From Clostridiaceae bacterium (GTDB lineage Bacteria > Bacillota_I > Bacilli_A > Erysipelotrichales > Coprobacillaceae): a stretch of 64,000 nt of DNA. Below the pieces are notes generated by a model. The model was not told where the DNA came from. It worked only from the letters and a program-made list of their open reading frames with translations, and did no database searches. The stretch's first letter is position 1. Every line of letters starts with the position of its first letter. This document shows, piece by piece, positions 17,733-26,761 of this stretch. A program made the translations under genes and the position numbers. The stretch is from contig CABJAS010000005.1 of the NCBI GenBank assembly GCA_902363625.1, positions 181,716 through 245,715 on the forward strand, read 5' to 3'.

Positions 17733-19037
17733 ATGAAAAGAATTGACGTTAAAATGATGGAAGTATATTCATCAAAGGCGCATTATCATCAGGAGGATTT
17801 GGAAATTATTTTAGTGCTGGAAGGTAGTCTGACAATTCATAAAGTTCAGCGTCATCTTACGCTCCATGAAGGTCAGTTTACCTTTATTAATCGCTTTATC
17901 GTACATAGCATTGAATCTGATGGAGCAAAGATATTGTCGGTAAAAGTATGCTTATCTGAGTTTAAGGATATCTTTGAAAAGATTGAATATGTAGAATTTT
18001 TAAATAACGATGAGATTCATGAGATTGAACGACCGCTTAAAGAGCGTTTGAATGCGATTGTCGTCGATCTTTTGATCAAACTCTATTATGATCAAGGAGA
18101 TGAAAAAGAAAGAAGATTGAATGAAAACAGTTTAGTTCATCTGCTGTTTCTTTCCTATCAGCTTATCTCTCATACTAAAAATCAAGAAGAATATCCTACC
18201 TATGAACTGCAGTTACGCTACTACAGTATTGTTGAATACATCATGAAGCATATGGATAAAAAGATTGAGGTAGAAGATATTCTTCAGGAATTCTATATGA
18301 ATCGGGCTTATTTTTCACAGTTTATGAAGAAAATAGGCGGTGAAGGATTTAAAACCTTTCTGTCTTATCGCAAACTGATTCATATTTTAGATCAACTTAT
18401 TGACGATCAGTTATCAATGGTAGAAATTGCTGCCAGTGTAGGCATCTTGAACATGAAATCTTTCTATGGTCTGTTTAAAAAGTATTTTGAAGTATCCCCT
18501 ATTAAATGGAAAGAAAGAACAGCTCGGATTGAAGATCACTATCAAGAAACAGGTGAAGAAAAAGTGCTGCAGGACTTTATTAAGAGATATCATATTGATA
18601 AGCACCGTGATAATACGATTTACAAGTTATATAAATATTTAGCGGTTGCGAAAGCAAACAACATTAATATGAAAGGAATCGATATTGTTTTAAATCCTTA
18701 CTTGGATATGGGAGAAGATATTGACGAAGATTATCAGGTATATAAATTTTTAGATTTACTGACACAGTTAATTAAAACTATCGATGCGCATCTTAAAATC
18801 ATTTTTCCGTTTCGTTATTTAAAAGATGATGGTCAAAAAGAGCTTTTGTTTCAGGCTTTAAGACTACAGTCATTACAGAATGGAATTAATGAATTGAAAA
18901 AATGGAAGATCTGTTTTTATATTGATCGCTTATATGATTATCAGGAGGCTTTAACGTTAAAAGTAGATATTGAAAAAACAATTGGGGGACTTAATATTCA
19001 GATTGCATTGGATGCAATAGGCAGACAATTAAAATGA
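17733..19037 (+). CDS. AraC-family regulator with cupin sensor and long C-terminal extension
   Basis: This 434-residue regulator has an N-terminal cupin-like effector domain (residues 5-90, e.g. YHQEDLEIILVLEGSLTIH ... GQFTFINRFIVHSIES). The AraC helix-turn-helix pair is at about 170-265 (KIEVEDILQEFYMNRAYFSQFMK and LSMVEIAASVGILNMKSFYGLFK, then SPIKWK). A C-terminal region of about 160 residues follows, like the glycosidase-like tail attached to some Firmicute AraC proteins. It ends 100 nt before the promoter of the permease-thioredoxin-sulfotransferase operon and points the same way, so it is the natural candidate regulator. The ligand is unknown. Confidence 0.85.
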   Translation: MKRIDVKMMEVYSSKAHYHQEDLEIILVLEGSLTIHKVQRHLTLHEGQFTFINRFIVHSIESDGAKILSVKVCLSEFKDIFEKIEYVEFLNNDEIHEIERPLKERLNAIVVDLLIKLYYDQGDEKERRLNENSLVHLLFLSYQLISHTKNQEEYPTYELQLRYYSIVEYIMKHMDKKIEVEDILQEFYMNRAYFSQFMKKIGGEGFKTFLSYRKLIHILDQLIDDQLSMVEIAASVGILNMKSFYGLFKKYFEVSPIKWKERTARIEDHYQETGEEKVLQDFIKRYHIDKHRDNTIYKLYKYLAVAKANNINMKGIDIVLNPYLDMGEDIDEDYQVYKFLDLLTQLIKTIDAHLKIIFPFRYLKDDGQKELLFQALRLQSLQNGINELKKWKICFYIDRLYDYQEALTLKVDIEKTIGGLNIQIALDAIGRQLK

Positions 19038-19043
19038 ATTGAT

Positions 19044-19079
19044 AAGGAGAGTGATTTTTAAAATGACTTTCCTTTTTTT
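19044..19079 (+). terminator. Rho-independent terminator
   Basis: A 9-bp stem (AAGGAGAGT / ACTTTCCTT, one wobble) is followed by seven T residues. It separates the AraC-family gene from the following operon. Confidence 0.8.
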
Positions 19080-19114
19080 AGTTTCTAATAAATTTTAAAT
19101 CTAAGTTACCGCTA

Positions 19115-19143
19115 TTACCAAGCGCTTACATTTTTTGTATAAT
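19115..19143 (+). promoter_or_regulatory. Promoter of the sulfotransferase operon with cre-like palindrome
   Basis: TTACCA and TATAAT are separated by 17 nt. The palindrome AAGCGCTT (19120-19127) lies between them; extended, 19117-19130 matches 11 of 14 positions of TGTAAGCGCTTACA, with a perfect right half. This suggests CcpA or LacI-type repression at this promoter. Confidence 0.6.
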
Positions 19144-19208
19144 TATCCGTGTTAAGTATGATAATTTTTTAACAAGCATACGGAAAATTATAGTGAGAGG
19201 TAAGTTGT

Positions 19209-20684
19209 ATGAAAAAGAAAATCAAAAATTCGTACATCCATTTCTTGATCGGAATGGCGATTATGATCGCATTTCGTTTCATTCCTTTGGGTGTCTTGCC
19301 AAATGTAACAGAGGTCGGGTTACAGGTAATGGGGGTATTCATCGGAACGATCTATCTGTGGTCAACAATAGATCCGACGGTGGCAAGTTTAGCGAGCATC
19401 TTCATGTTAACGTTTACGAGTTTTTCCACTTCAAACAATGTATTGATGTCTTGTTTTGGGAATCCGACTGTAGTTCAGCTGCTTTTCTTAATGATTTTTA
19501 TGGGGGGATTAACGAATCGACGTTTAACTGTCTATATTGCCAGATGGATTACCACCAGAAAAATGATTGAAGGAAGACCTTGGGTATTTACCTTTGTCAT
19601 GCTGTTAGGGACTTATGTCATGTCAGTATTTATTGGTGCATTTGCACCGATCTTCTTATTTTGGCCGGTATTGTATGGGATTTTTGAAGAAGTTGGCTTT
19701 AAGAAGAAAGATACTTATCCAAAATTAATGATTATCGGTATTGTTATTGCTGCATTAATTGGTTTCCCGGTTCCGCCTTATATGTCAAACGGATTGGCAT
19801 TATTAGGGAACTATCGTGGATTACTAAATAACTTCCCAACTTTAATGGGGATGGAAGGAGTCCTAGTTTCAGATGCCAGCTACTTTATTGGCTGCTTTAC
19901 ATTAGGATTATTGCTTATTGTGGCAACAGTATTGATTATTAAATTTATCTTTAGACCGGACGTATCCCCGCTAAAGAAAATCAGTATTGAAATGCTGGAA
20001 AAAAATCCATTGCCGCCAATGTCTATGGCTCAAAAGGTTTATGGTATTTTCTTGTGTGTCTTCATCTTTATTATGTTAGTGCCAAGTTTATTGCCAAATG
20101 TACCAATTTTAAGCTTCCTTAACAAGAATTCACTGGTTATGCCCTTAGTGCTGACGTGTATTTTAACTCTGTTAGAATTTGATGATGGACCGGTATTAAA
20201 ATTAAATGAAGTGATGGGAAAAGATTTTGCTTGGGCAACGTTCTTTCTTTGTACTTCCGCTATCTTGTTGGGAAGTGTTCTGACAAATGAAGCAACAGGA
20301 ATCACCGCCTTCTTGAATGCCGTTCTTTCGCCAATCTTTTCAGGAATGTCAGGTATGATGTTTACAATTGTCTTATTATTAATGGCAATTATCTTAACGA
20401 ATATCTGTAACTCTCTGGTTATTGGAATGATCTTACAGCCAGTCGCCCTGACTTATTGTGTAAATGCAGGCGTTAATCCGGCACCGATCATTACTTTATT
20501 AATCTTTACTGTACTGCTCTCAGCAGCTTGTACACCAGCCGCATCGCCATTTGCTGCGATGATGTTTGGAAACAAAGAATATTTGTCTTCGGGGGATGTT
20601 TATAAATATTCAACAGTCTTTGTAGTGATTGAATTTGTGATCATTATTATTGTCGGTATCCCATTTATCAATCTGTTATTTTAG
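19209..20684 (+). CDS. SLC13/DASS-type anion permease
   Basis: This 491-residue membrane protein has about 12 transmembrane helices. Halves and motifs resemble the divalent anion:sodium symporter/ArsB-like fold. An early TSNNVLMSCFGNPTVVQLL stretch resembles the substrate hairpin, and a later repeat AACTPAASPFAAMMFGN resembles the second SNT-like hairpin. The family imports dicarboxylates, citrate or sulfate. It is the first gene of an operon with thioredoxin reductase, thioredoxin, two arylsulfotransferases and a phosphoribosyltransferase, so an organic sulfate or other anion is a plausible substrate by context. The start ATG follows GTGAGAGGTAAG. Confidence 0.8.
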   Translation: MKKKIKNSYIHFLIGMAIMIAFRFIPLGVLPNVTEVGLQVMGVFIGTIYLWSTIDPTVASLASIFMLTFTSFSTSNNVLMSCFGNPTVVQLLFLMIFMGGLTNRRLTVYIARWITTRKMIEGRPWVFTFVMLLGTYVMSVFIGAFAPIFLFWPVLYGIFEEVGFKKKDTYPKLMIIGIVIAALIGFPVPPYMSNGLALLGNYRGLLNNFPTLMGMEGVLVSDASYFIGCFTLGLLLIVATVLIIKFIFRPDVSPLKKISIEMLEKNPLPPMSMAQKVYGIFLCVFIFIMLVPSLLPNVPILSFLNKNSLVMPLVLTCILTLLEFDDGPVLKLNEVMGKDFAWATFFLCTSAILLGSVLTNEATGITAFLNAVLSPIFSGMSGMMFTIVLLLMAIILTNICNSLVIGMILQPVALTYCVNAGVNPAPIITLLIFTVLLSAACTPAASPFAAMMFGNKEYLSSGDVYKYSTVFVVIEFVIIIIVGIPFINLLF

Positions 20685-20784
20685 AAAGTAAAAATATTAG
20701 GTGGAATAGATTTCAGAAAACTTAAAATATCTATTACTTATTTAGGGGTTAAGGAGTAAAATAAAAGAATAGGAGGTATATAGG

Positions 20785-21699
20785 ATGAATACTTACGATT
20801 TAGTGATTATTGGAGCCGGACCAGCGGGTATGACAGCTGCAATTTATGGGGCTCGAGCAGATTTAAAGGTATTGATGTTAGATAAACTAGCGCCAGGGGG
20901 GCAAATCATCAATACAAACGAAATTCAAAATTATACCGGGATGGGAACTATTAATGGTGCAGAGCTTGCGATGCAGATGTTTACCCACACTCAGGAGTTG
21001 AATGTCGAGTTTGATTACGGAACGGTAACCAAGATCGAGAATGAAGAAGATATAAAAAAAATCTATATTGAAGAAGATAGTGAAAAAATTATTTGTACTA
21101 AAGCAATTATCGTTGCAACAGGAACAACACCAAGACGATTAAATATCCCAAAAGAGGATCAGTTTGTTGGTAATGGCATCAGTTTCTGTGCAATCTGTGA
21201 CGGAGCCTATTATCGTGATAAAGATGTTGTTGTTATCGGCGGTGGAAATTCAGCAGTGGAAGAATCTATTTATTTAGCTGGCATGGTTAAATCATTGACG
21301 ATTGTAACAATGTTTGATTTAACCGCAGATCCGATTGCCTGTGATAAATTAAGAGCGTTGGATAATGTGACAGTTTATCCTTATCAGGATGTATTGGAAT
21401 TTGTCGGTGATCGTCAGTTAGAAGGTGTACACTTTAAATCAACTCAGACTGAAGAAGAAAAGACAGTGTATTGCGATGGCGTATTTGAATATATCGGACT
21501 GTCACCGGTAACGGCCTTCGTTAAAGAGTTGGGAATCTTAAATGATTACGGCTATATTGAAGTTAATGATAAAATGGAAACTAAAGTTCCCGGAATCTAT
21601 GGAGCCGGAGATTGTATCACAAAGAATTTAAGACAGGTTATTACAGCTTGTGCAGATGGTGCGATTGCTGCTCAAGAAGTATCAAGATATGTAAAATAA
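20785..21699 (+). CDS. trxB: Thioredoxin reductase
   Basis: This 304-residue FAD/NADPH flavoenzyme reduces thioredoxin. It has an FAD dinucleotide fold (IIGAGPAGMTAAIYGARA, 8-25), a redox-active disulfide CAIC (135-138, in SFCAICDG), an NADPH fold (VVIGGGNSAVEE) and a closing FAD motif (GIYGAGDC). All catalytic residues are present. GGAGG precedes the start. It lies 100 nt after the permease and 14 nt before the thioredoxin gene, so TrxB and Trx form a dedicated pair. Because it is embedded in a sulfotransferase operon it may be an extra copy rather than the housekeeping one. Confidence 0.93.
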   Translation: MNTYDLVIIGAGPAGMTAAIYGARADLKVLMLDKLAPGGQIINTNEIQNYTGMGTINGAELAMQMFTHTQELNVEFDYGTVTKIENEEDIKKIYIEEDSEKIICTKAIIVATGTTPRRLNIPKEDQFVGNGISFCAICDGAYYRDKDVVVIGGGNSAVEESIYLAGMVKSLTIVTMFDLTADPIACDKLRALDNVTVYPYQDVLEFVGDRQLEGVHFKSTQTEEEKTVYCDGVFEYIGLSPVTAFVKELGILNDYGYIEVNDKMETKVPGIYGAGDCITKNLRQVITACADGAIAAQEVSRYVK

Positions 21700-21713
21700 A
21701 AGGAGGAAACAAG

Positions 21714-22025
21714 ATGTTAAAAGAGGTAGAAAGTGCAGAATTCAATGAATTAGCAGAGAATGGATTAGTATTGGTTGATTTTTTCTCAACAACTTGCGGA
21801 CCATGTAAGATGCTGGCATTTGTATTAAATGATGTTGAAAAGGCAGTAGGAGAAAAAGTTAAAATTCTAAAAGTAGACTTTGACAAAAACAGTGATCTTA
21901 CTGAGAAATATGAAGTGAAGGGCTATCCGACTTTAATTTTGCTGAAAGACGGAGTTGAAGTAAAACGTATGCAAGGGTTACAGCAAAAACCTGCCATTAT
22001 TAAAATGATCGAGGAAAATGCATAA
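21714..22025 (+). CDS. trxA: Thioredoxin
   Basis: This 103-residue thioredoxin has active site CGPC (28-31) inside FFSTTCGPCKML and the cis-proline region GYPTLILLKDG. The usual W-C-G-P-C Trp is replaced by Thr (TTCGPC), a variation that may alter its redox potential. The start at 21714 follows AAAGGAGGAAAC. It is immediately downstream of trxB and 15 nt upstream of the first arylsulfotransferase. Within this operon it probably keeps a partner protein or enzyme reduced; the sulfotransferases themselves are not known to need it. Confidence 0.92.
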   Translation: MLKEVESAEFNELAENGLVLVDFFSTTCGPCKMLAFVLNDVEKAVGEKVKILKVDFDKNSDLTEKYEVKGYPTLILLKDGVEVKRMQGLQQKPAIIKMIEENA

Positions 22026-22040
22026 GAAGGAGAAAATGAA

Positions 22041-23897
22041 ATGAGCGTAGAATATAAAAGAATAGAACATTGGATTCCATTACAAAAAGAAGCTGAAGAA
22101 AAAATGCTGGCTGAATTTGAAAGTGGCGATTACACTGTTGAAAATCCATTGGTAAAAGTGAATGCATATCTAATAAATCCATTGTCAGCTGTCGTTTTAT
22201 TTAAAACTAAAGAGGAAACAGCAGTGACAATTCGTGTAAGAGGGAAAACGAAAGCAGCAGATATTGTGCATACTTTCCCTAAAGCAAAAACGCATATCCT
22301 GCCAGTGTTAGGACTTTATGCAAATTATAATAATACTGTAGAAATTACACCTTATCGTGGAAAAACAACGTCAATTCAGATTGAATTAGGGGATGTCTGC
22401 GATCAAAGCGTTGTGGAATATATTGAAACTACGCCGGAATACTTCCAAGATAATATCATGCTGTTGACACCGGCAGGATCAGAAAAATCAATCGGGGTAG
22501 ATTTTGCCGGAGATATTCGTTTCCACTTAACAGCTTTATGTGTATTTGATGCGAAACGTTTAAAGAATGGAAATCTATTGATTGGGACAGACCGTTTAAT
22601 TAAATTGCCTTACTATATGTCAGGGCTATATGAAATGAGCATGGTAGGGAAAATCTATAAAGAATACCGTGTGCCGGGAGCCTATCATCATGATGAATTT
22701 GAAATGCCGGATGGCAATATCTTATGTTTAACCGAAGATTTAAGAAGTGAAACTGTAGAAGATATGTGTGTTTTATTGGATCGCCAGACTGGTGAAATCT
22801 TAAAGACTTGGGATTATAAAAAATTCTTAACACCGGGAGAAGGACAAGGCTTATCTTATACAGATGAAGACTGGTTCCATAACAATGCAGTATGGTATGA
22901 TGAAAATACAAACTCTTTAACATTCTCAGGTCGTCATATTGATTCGATGGTGAACATTGATTTTGATTCCGGTGAATTAAACTGGATCATTGGTGATCCT
23001 GAAACATGGCCTGAACATATGCAGAAATATTTCTTTAAGCCTGTGGGAAACAACTTTGAATGGCAATATGAACAACACGCTAATTTAATTACACCTAACG
23101 GTGATGTGATGTGCTTTGACAATCATCATAACTCTACTAAGGTCGAAGCTAAAAAAGTTCTTGCTCACAACAATTATTCAAGAGGGGTTCGCTATAAAAT
23201 CAATACCGAGGATATGACGATTGAACAAGTTTGGCAGTATGGAAAAGACCGTGGTGCTGAATTCTTCTCACCTTATATCTGTAATGTTGAATATTATAAT
23301 GAAGGACATTATTTAGTACATTCCGGTGGGATTGCTTATGATCAAGACGGACAGCCTTCCGAAGCATTAGGCGCTTATGCCGTACAAACAGGTGGACGTC
23401 AGGAAGCAATTACAGTTGAAGTTGTTAATAACGTGAAAATGTTTGAATTAAAAACAAACAGCAACTTCTATCGTGCTGAAAAGGTAAAGCTATATACACA
23501 AGGAAACAACCTTGAATTAGGAGAAGGACAGATCTTAGGTTCAATGGGAGTCACTTTAGAGTTTGATACAGAAATTCCGGCAGAGGCAACGGGTGAAATG
23601 CTGCCAGAAGACTGCAATGCAAGAGTTGAAGATGAAATGGATAAATTCACTTTCTTTAGTCGCTTTATGAAAGGGGATCTTGTAATGCTGATGTTGGAAA
23701 ATGGGGATGAAGTACATCGCTACTATATTTCCACGACTTCTCAGCCCGCTAAAGCTATGTGCTGTGGATCATTCTTAGATTCTGATGACCGCAATACCCG
23801 TATCGGAATCAATAAAGCGGGACTAAACGGTACTTATGATATACGTGTTATTATCAATGATAAAAAATATGAAACTGGCATTAAAATTGAATGTTAA
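22041..23897 (+). CDS. Arylsulfate sulfotransferase (AssT family), copy 1
   Basis: This 618-residue PAPS-independent sulfotransferase moves sulfate from an aryl sulfate donor to a phenolic acceptor through a sulfohistidine. It contains an N-terminal beta domain (about 1-115) and a beta-propeller. The residues known to be essential in E. coli ASST have clear counterparts: His216/217 (YHHDEF), His280 and Asn282 (DWFHNNAVWY), Arg298 (FSGRH) and His346 (YEQHANLITPNGD). Unlike the periplasmic E. coli enzyme there is no signal peptide, so this form should be cytoplasmic. It is followed 19 nt later by a close paralogue. Many Firmicute AssT proteins are likewise leaderless. Confidence 0.9.
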   Translation: MSVEYKRIEHWIPLQKEAEEKMLAEFESGDYTVENPLVKVNAYLINPLSAVVLFKTKEETAVTIRVRGKTKAADIVHTFPKAKTHILPVLGLYANYNNTVEITPYRGKTTSIQIELGDVCDQSVVEYIETTPEYFQDNIMLLTPAGSEKSIGVDFAGDIRFHLTALCVFDAKRLKNGNLLIGTDRLIKLPYYMSGLYEMSMVGKIYKEYRVPGAYHHDEFEMPDGNILCLTEDLRSETVEDMCVLLDRQTGEILKTWDYKKFLTPGEGQGLSYTDEDWFHNNAVWYDENTNSLTFSGRHIDSMVNIDFDSGELNWIIGDPETWPEHMQKYFFKPVGNNFEWQYEQHANLITPNGDVMCFDNHHNSTKVEAKKVLAHNNYSRGVRYKINTEDMTIEQVWQYGKDRGAEFFSPYICNVEYYNEGHYLVHSGGIAYDQDGQPSEALGAYAVQTGGRQEAITVEVVNNVKMFELKTNSNFYRAEKVKLYTQGNNLELGEGQILGSMGVTLEFDTEIPAEATGEMLPEDCNARVEDEMDKFTFFSRFMKGDLVMLMLENGDEVHRYYISTTSQPAKAMCCGSFLDSDDRNTRIGINKAGLNGTYDIRVIINDKKYETGIKIEC

Positions 23898-23916
23898 GTA
23901 GAAAGCAGGTTAAGCA

Positions 23917-25782
23917 ATGGCAATTGAATATACATTTATAAAAAGCTTAGTGGATCGTCAGACTGAAGCAGAAAAAGCAATGTTAGATGAATTAGAAGCA
24001 GGTTCATTTACATTCGATCATCCACTAGTTAAATTAAATCCTTACTTTATTAATCCATTAGCAGCTGTAATCTGTTTTAAAACAGAGGAAGAAACCGCTG
24101 TTACTATTCGAGTATTAGGCAAAGAAAAAGAGGGAACGATGATGCATACGTTCCCTAAAGCAAAAACACATATCTTACCTGTTCTAGGTTTATATGGAGG
24201 ATATGATAATACAGTTGAAATTGAATTATACCGTGGTAAAAAGCATACCGTTCATATTCAAACTGAACCTTTATCAAATGATGTACCAGAACTAGTGCAT
24301 ATGAAGACTACTTATCATTATTTAAGAGATGAACTGATCTTTGTATCTCCTGCCTTGACAGATCTTGCCACTGGCTTTGACTATGCCGGAGATGTACGTT
24401 GGCATTTAAATATCCCAACTGTATTCGATATCAAGCGTGCAGCAAATGGCAATATCTTGATTGGAACACATCGTTTATTAAAGCTTCCATACTATATGTC
24501 AGGAATTTATGAAATGAGCATGGTCGGAAAAGTCATTAAGGAATACACTATTCCTGGTGGATATCATCATGATCATTTTGAATTGGCTAATGGCAATCTG
24601 TTAATCTTAACAGAGGATCTAACCAGTGACACTGTAGAAGACATGTGTGTATTAGTTGACCGCAGCAGCGGTGAAATCTTAAAGACTTGGGATTACAAAG
24701 ATTTCTTAGATCCAACGAAAGTGGCAAAAAGCGGAAGCTGGACAGAAGAAGACTGGTTCCATAACAATGCAGTATGGTATGATGAAAAAACAGACTCACT
24801 GACATTCTCAGGACGTCATATTGATAGTATGTGCAATATTGATTTTAATTCAGGTAAACTGAATTGGATCATTGGGGATCCGGAAATGTGGCCAGAAGAA
24901 TATCTGCCTTATTTCTTTAAACCAATTAGTGACGGTGAATTTGATTGGCAGTATGAACAGCATGCCAATGTGATTACGCCTAATGGTGATGTAATGTGCT
25001 TTGACAACGGACATTTCCGTTCTAAGAATCCGGATAAGCGCATCTTAAACAAAGATAACTTTTCACGTGGAGTACGTTATAAGATTAATACGGATGATAT
25101 GACGATCCAGCAGGTTTGGCAATACGGTAAAGAAAGAGGACAGGAGTTCTTCTCTCAATATATTTGTAATGTAGAATACTATAAAGAAGGACATTATATG
25201 ATCCATTCCGGAGGTATCCAATACTACGGTGATGATGCTTCTGAACAGTTTGCGGCATTGATGCAGGATGATCCAATGGTTAAAACACGCTCAATTACCG
25301 TTGAAGTATTAGACGATGAAGTAATGCTCGAACTGGAAGTTAAAGGAAACTTCTATCGTGCGGAAAAATTAGGATTATATCATGATCAGGATAATCTGCC
25401 TTTAGGGCAAGGTGTCCGTCTAGGACAGATGGGGGTTACCAAAGAATCAGATACATTAATCCCTATGGATTCATGCAATGAAGAATTAAGTCATATCTAT
25501 GAGGCTGCAATTGAAGAGGAAGATGATCGCTTCACTTTCAAAGCAACATTTGAATCCGGTCAGCTGGTTATGCTGATGCTGGAACAAAATGATGAACAGC
25601 ATGGTTATTTCATTTCTACAGCAAAGACACCGTTTGCGGCATTATGCTGTGGAACCTTTATAGAAAAAGATGCCAGAAAGATCAGCTGTTCAGTTAATAA
25701 AGCCGGATTAAATGGAACTTATGATGTACGTGTTATTGTCGATGACAAAAAATACGAAACAGGCATTAAAATTACTTGCTAG
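23917..25782 (+). CDS. Arylsulfate sulfotransferase (AssT family), copy 2
   Basis: This 621-residue paralogue of the preceding gene has long identical blocks (for example SGIYEMSMVGK, DWFHNNAVWYDE and the C-terminal NKAGLNGTYDVRVI). The catalytic set is present: His217/218, His282, Asn284, Arg300 and His349. It has no signal peptide. Divergence is greatest after about residue 430, including an insertion near the YYGDDASEQFAAL segment, so acceptor or donor specificity may differ. The start follows AGAAAGCAGG, and the stop is 24 nt before a phosphoribosyltransferase-like gene. The tandem duplication suggests selection for dosage or two substrates. Confidence 0.9.
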   Translation: MAIEYTFIKSLVDRQTEAEKAMLDELEAGSFTFDHPLVKLNPYFINPLAAVICFKTEEETAVTIRVLGKEKEGTMMHTFPKAKTHILPVLGLYGGYDNTVEIELYRGKKHTVHIQTEPLSNDVPELVHMKTTYHYLRDELIFVSPALTDLATGFDYAGDVRWHLNIPTVFDIKRAANGNILIGTHRLLKLPYYMSGIYEMSMVGKVIKEYTIPGGYHHDHFELANGNLLILTEDLTSDTVEDMCVLVDRSSGEILKTWDYKDFLDPTKVAKSGSWTEEDWFHNNAVWYDEKTDSLTFSGRHIDSMCNIDFNSGKLNWIIGDPEMWPEEYLPYFFKPISDGEFDWQYEQHANVITPNGDVMCFDNGHFRSKNPDKRILNKDNFSRGVRYKINTDDMTIQQVWQYGKERGQEFFSQYICNVEYYKEGHYMIHSGGIQYYGDDASEQFAALMQDDPMVKTRSITVEVLDDEVMLELEVKGNFYRAEKLGLYHDQDNLPLGQGVRLGQMGVTKESDTLIPMDSCNEELSHIYEAAIEEEDDRFTFKATFESGQLVMLMLEQNDEQHGYFISTAKTPFAALCCGTFIEKDARKISCSVNKAGLNGTYDVRVIVDDKKYETGIKITC

Positions 25783-25806
25783 AAGGTAAAGAAAGGAGTC
25801 CAATCA

Positions 25807-26511
25807 ATGAAAGAACAAATCAAGATTCCGGCAAAATCAAATGACCAGCTGGTGCTGAGAGTTACTCCGGGGCATTTCTCCAGCGATCGCTTTCACGTCA
25901 ACTACTATATTGATATGTCTTCATTAAAGATGAGACAGTCAGAAGCTAAATTAGTTGCAAAAGTGATGGCAGAAAAATATGTCAAAAAGGTAAAGCTGCC
26001 TGGAAATGTAATGGGAATTAATTTAGAAGCAATGGCGGAAATCGGTGCTAACCGAACTCCTGTAGATACCATTATCTGTATGGACGGCTGTGAAGTGATT
26101 GGAGCTTATTTAGCTGAAGAATTAAGTGATGGAGGGTTCCCTTCAAACAATAAGCATAAAAGCTTCTATGTCATCACACCGGAGTTTGATAATACCGGAC
26201 AGATGGTGGTTCGTAATAATATTAAACCGATGATCAAAGGTAAAAATGTATTAGTGGTGTTAGCGACAGCGATGAGCGGGCGTACCATTTCTAAAGCTAT
26301 CGGAACGATCCTAGCTTATGGCGGTAAAGTGACCGGACTTTCTGTAATCTTTGCCAATGTCGATCAGGTTGATGATTATCCGGTATATGGTGTTTTCACT
26401 CATGAAGATCTGCCTAATTTCAAATTATCAGATCCTCATCACTGCCCTGACTGCGAGGCTGGTATATCATTAGATGCAGTCGTTAATTCTTATGGTTATC
26501 AAATGCTTTAA
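25807..26511 (+). CDS. Phosphoribosyltransferase-like protein (orotate PRTase-like fold)
   Basis: This 234-residue protein resembles type I phosphoribosyltransferases. A hydrophobic strand leads to a loop VLVVLATAMSGRTISKA, which occupies the position of the PRPP-binding motif (normally hhhhDDhhxTGxT). Here the DD pair is replaced by ATAM, so PRPP chemistry may be altered or lost. The C-terminus carries HHCPDCEAG, a possible metal knuckle. It is the last gene of the sulfotransferase operon. Genes like this recur beside arylsulfotransferases as far as I recall, but its role is unknown. A perfect terminator follows. Confidence 0.6.
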   Translation: MKEQIKIPAKSNDQLVLRVTPGHFSSDRFHVNYYIDMSSLKMRQSEAKLVAKVMAEKYVKKVKLPGNVMGINLEAMAEIGANRTPVDTIICMDGCEVIGAYLAEELSDGGFPSNNKHKSFYVITPEFDNTGQMVVRNNIKPMIKGKNVLVVLATAMSGRTISKAIGTILAYGGKVTGLSVIFANVDQVDDYPVYGVFTHEDLPNFKLSDPHHCPDCEAGISLDAVVNSYGYQML

Positions 26512-26516
26512 TAAAG

Positions 26517-26547
26517 ACGAATGTTCTATTGAACATTCGTTTTGTTT
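26517..26547 (+). terminator. Rho-independent terminator
   Basis: A perfect 10-bp stem (ACGAATGTTC / GAACATTCGT) with a 4-nt loop is followed by TTT. It ends the permease-Trx-sulfotransferase operon. Confidence 0.9.
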
Positions 26548-26694
26548 AGTATAAGTTATTAGTACGCATAATCTGATGAAGGTAAAATAATGGAATTAAA
26601 GCGGAAAGCTATTTCCAAATTTCCTTATTGTTAGAGAATAGTTTCTAATAAAAATTTAAAATGAGTGAATTTATGTTGAATGAAATGGACAAAG

Positions 26695-26723
26695 TTGTTA
26701 ATGGTGTTAAATAACGCTATAAT
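26695..26723 (+). promoter_or_regulatory. SigA-type promoter of the ASCH gene
   Basis: TTGTTA and a perfect TATAAT are separated by 17 nt, 38 nt before the start codon. Confidence 0.7.
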
Positions 26724-26761
26724 ATCCCTATAAATTAAAATTGTAGGAGGAAAGATAGGAA

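Noticed and set aside
19193..19570. Plus-strand 125-codon frame overlapping the permease start
   Set aside because: It is out of frame with the strongly hydrophobic permease and has Cys/His-rich non-coding character.
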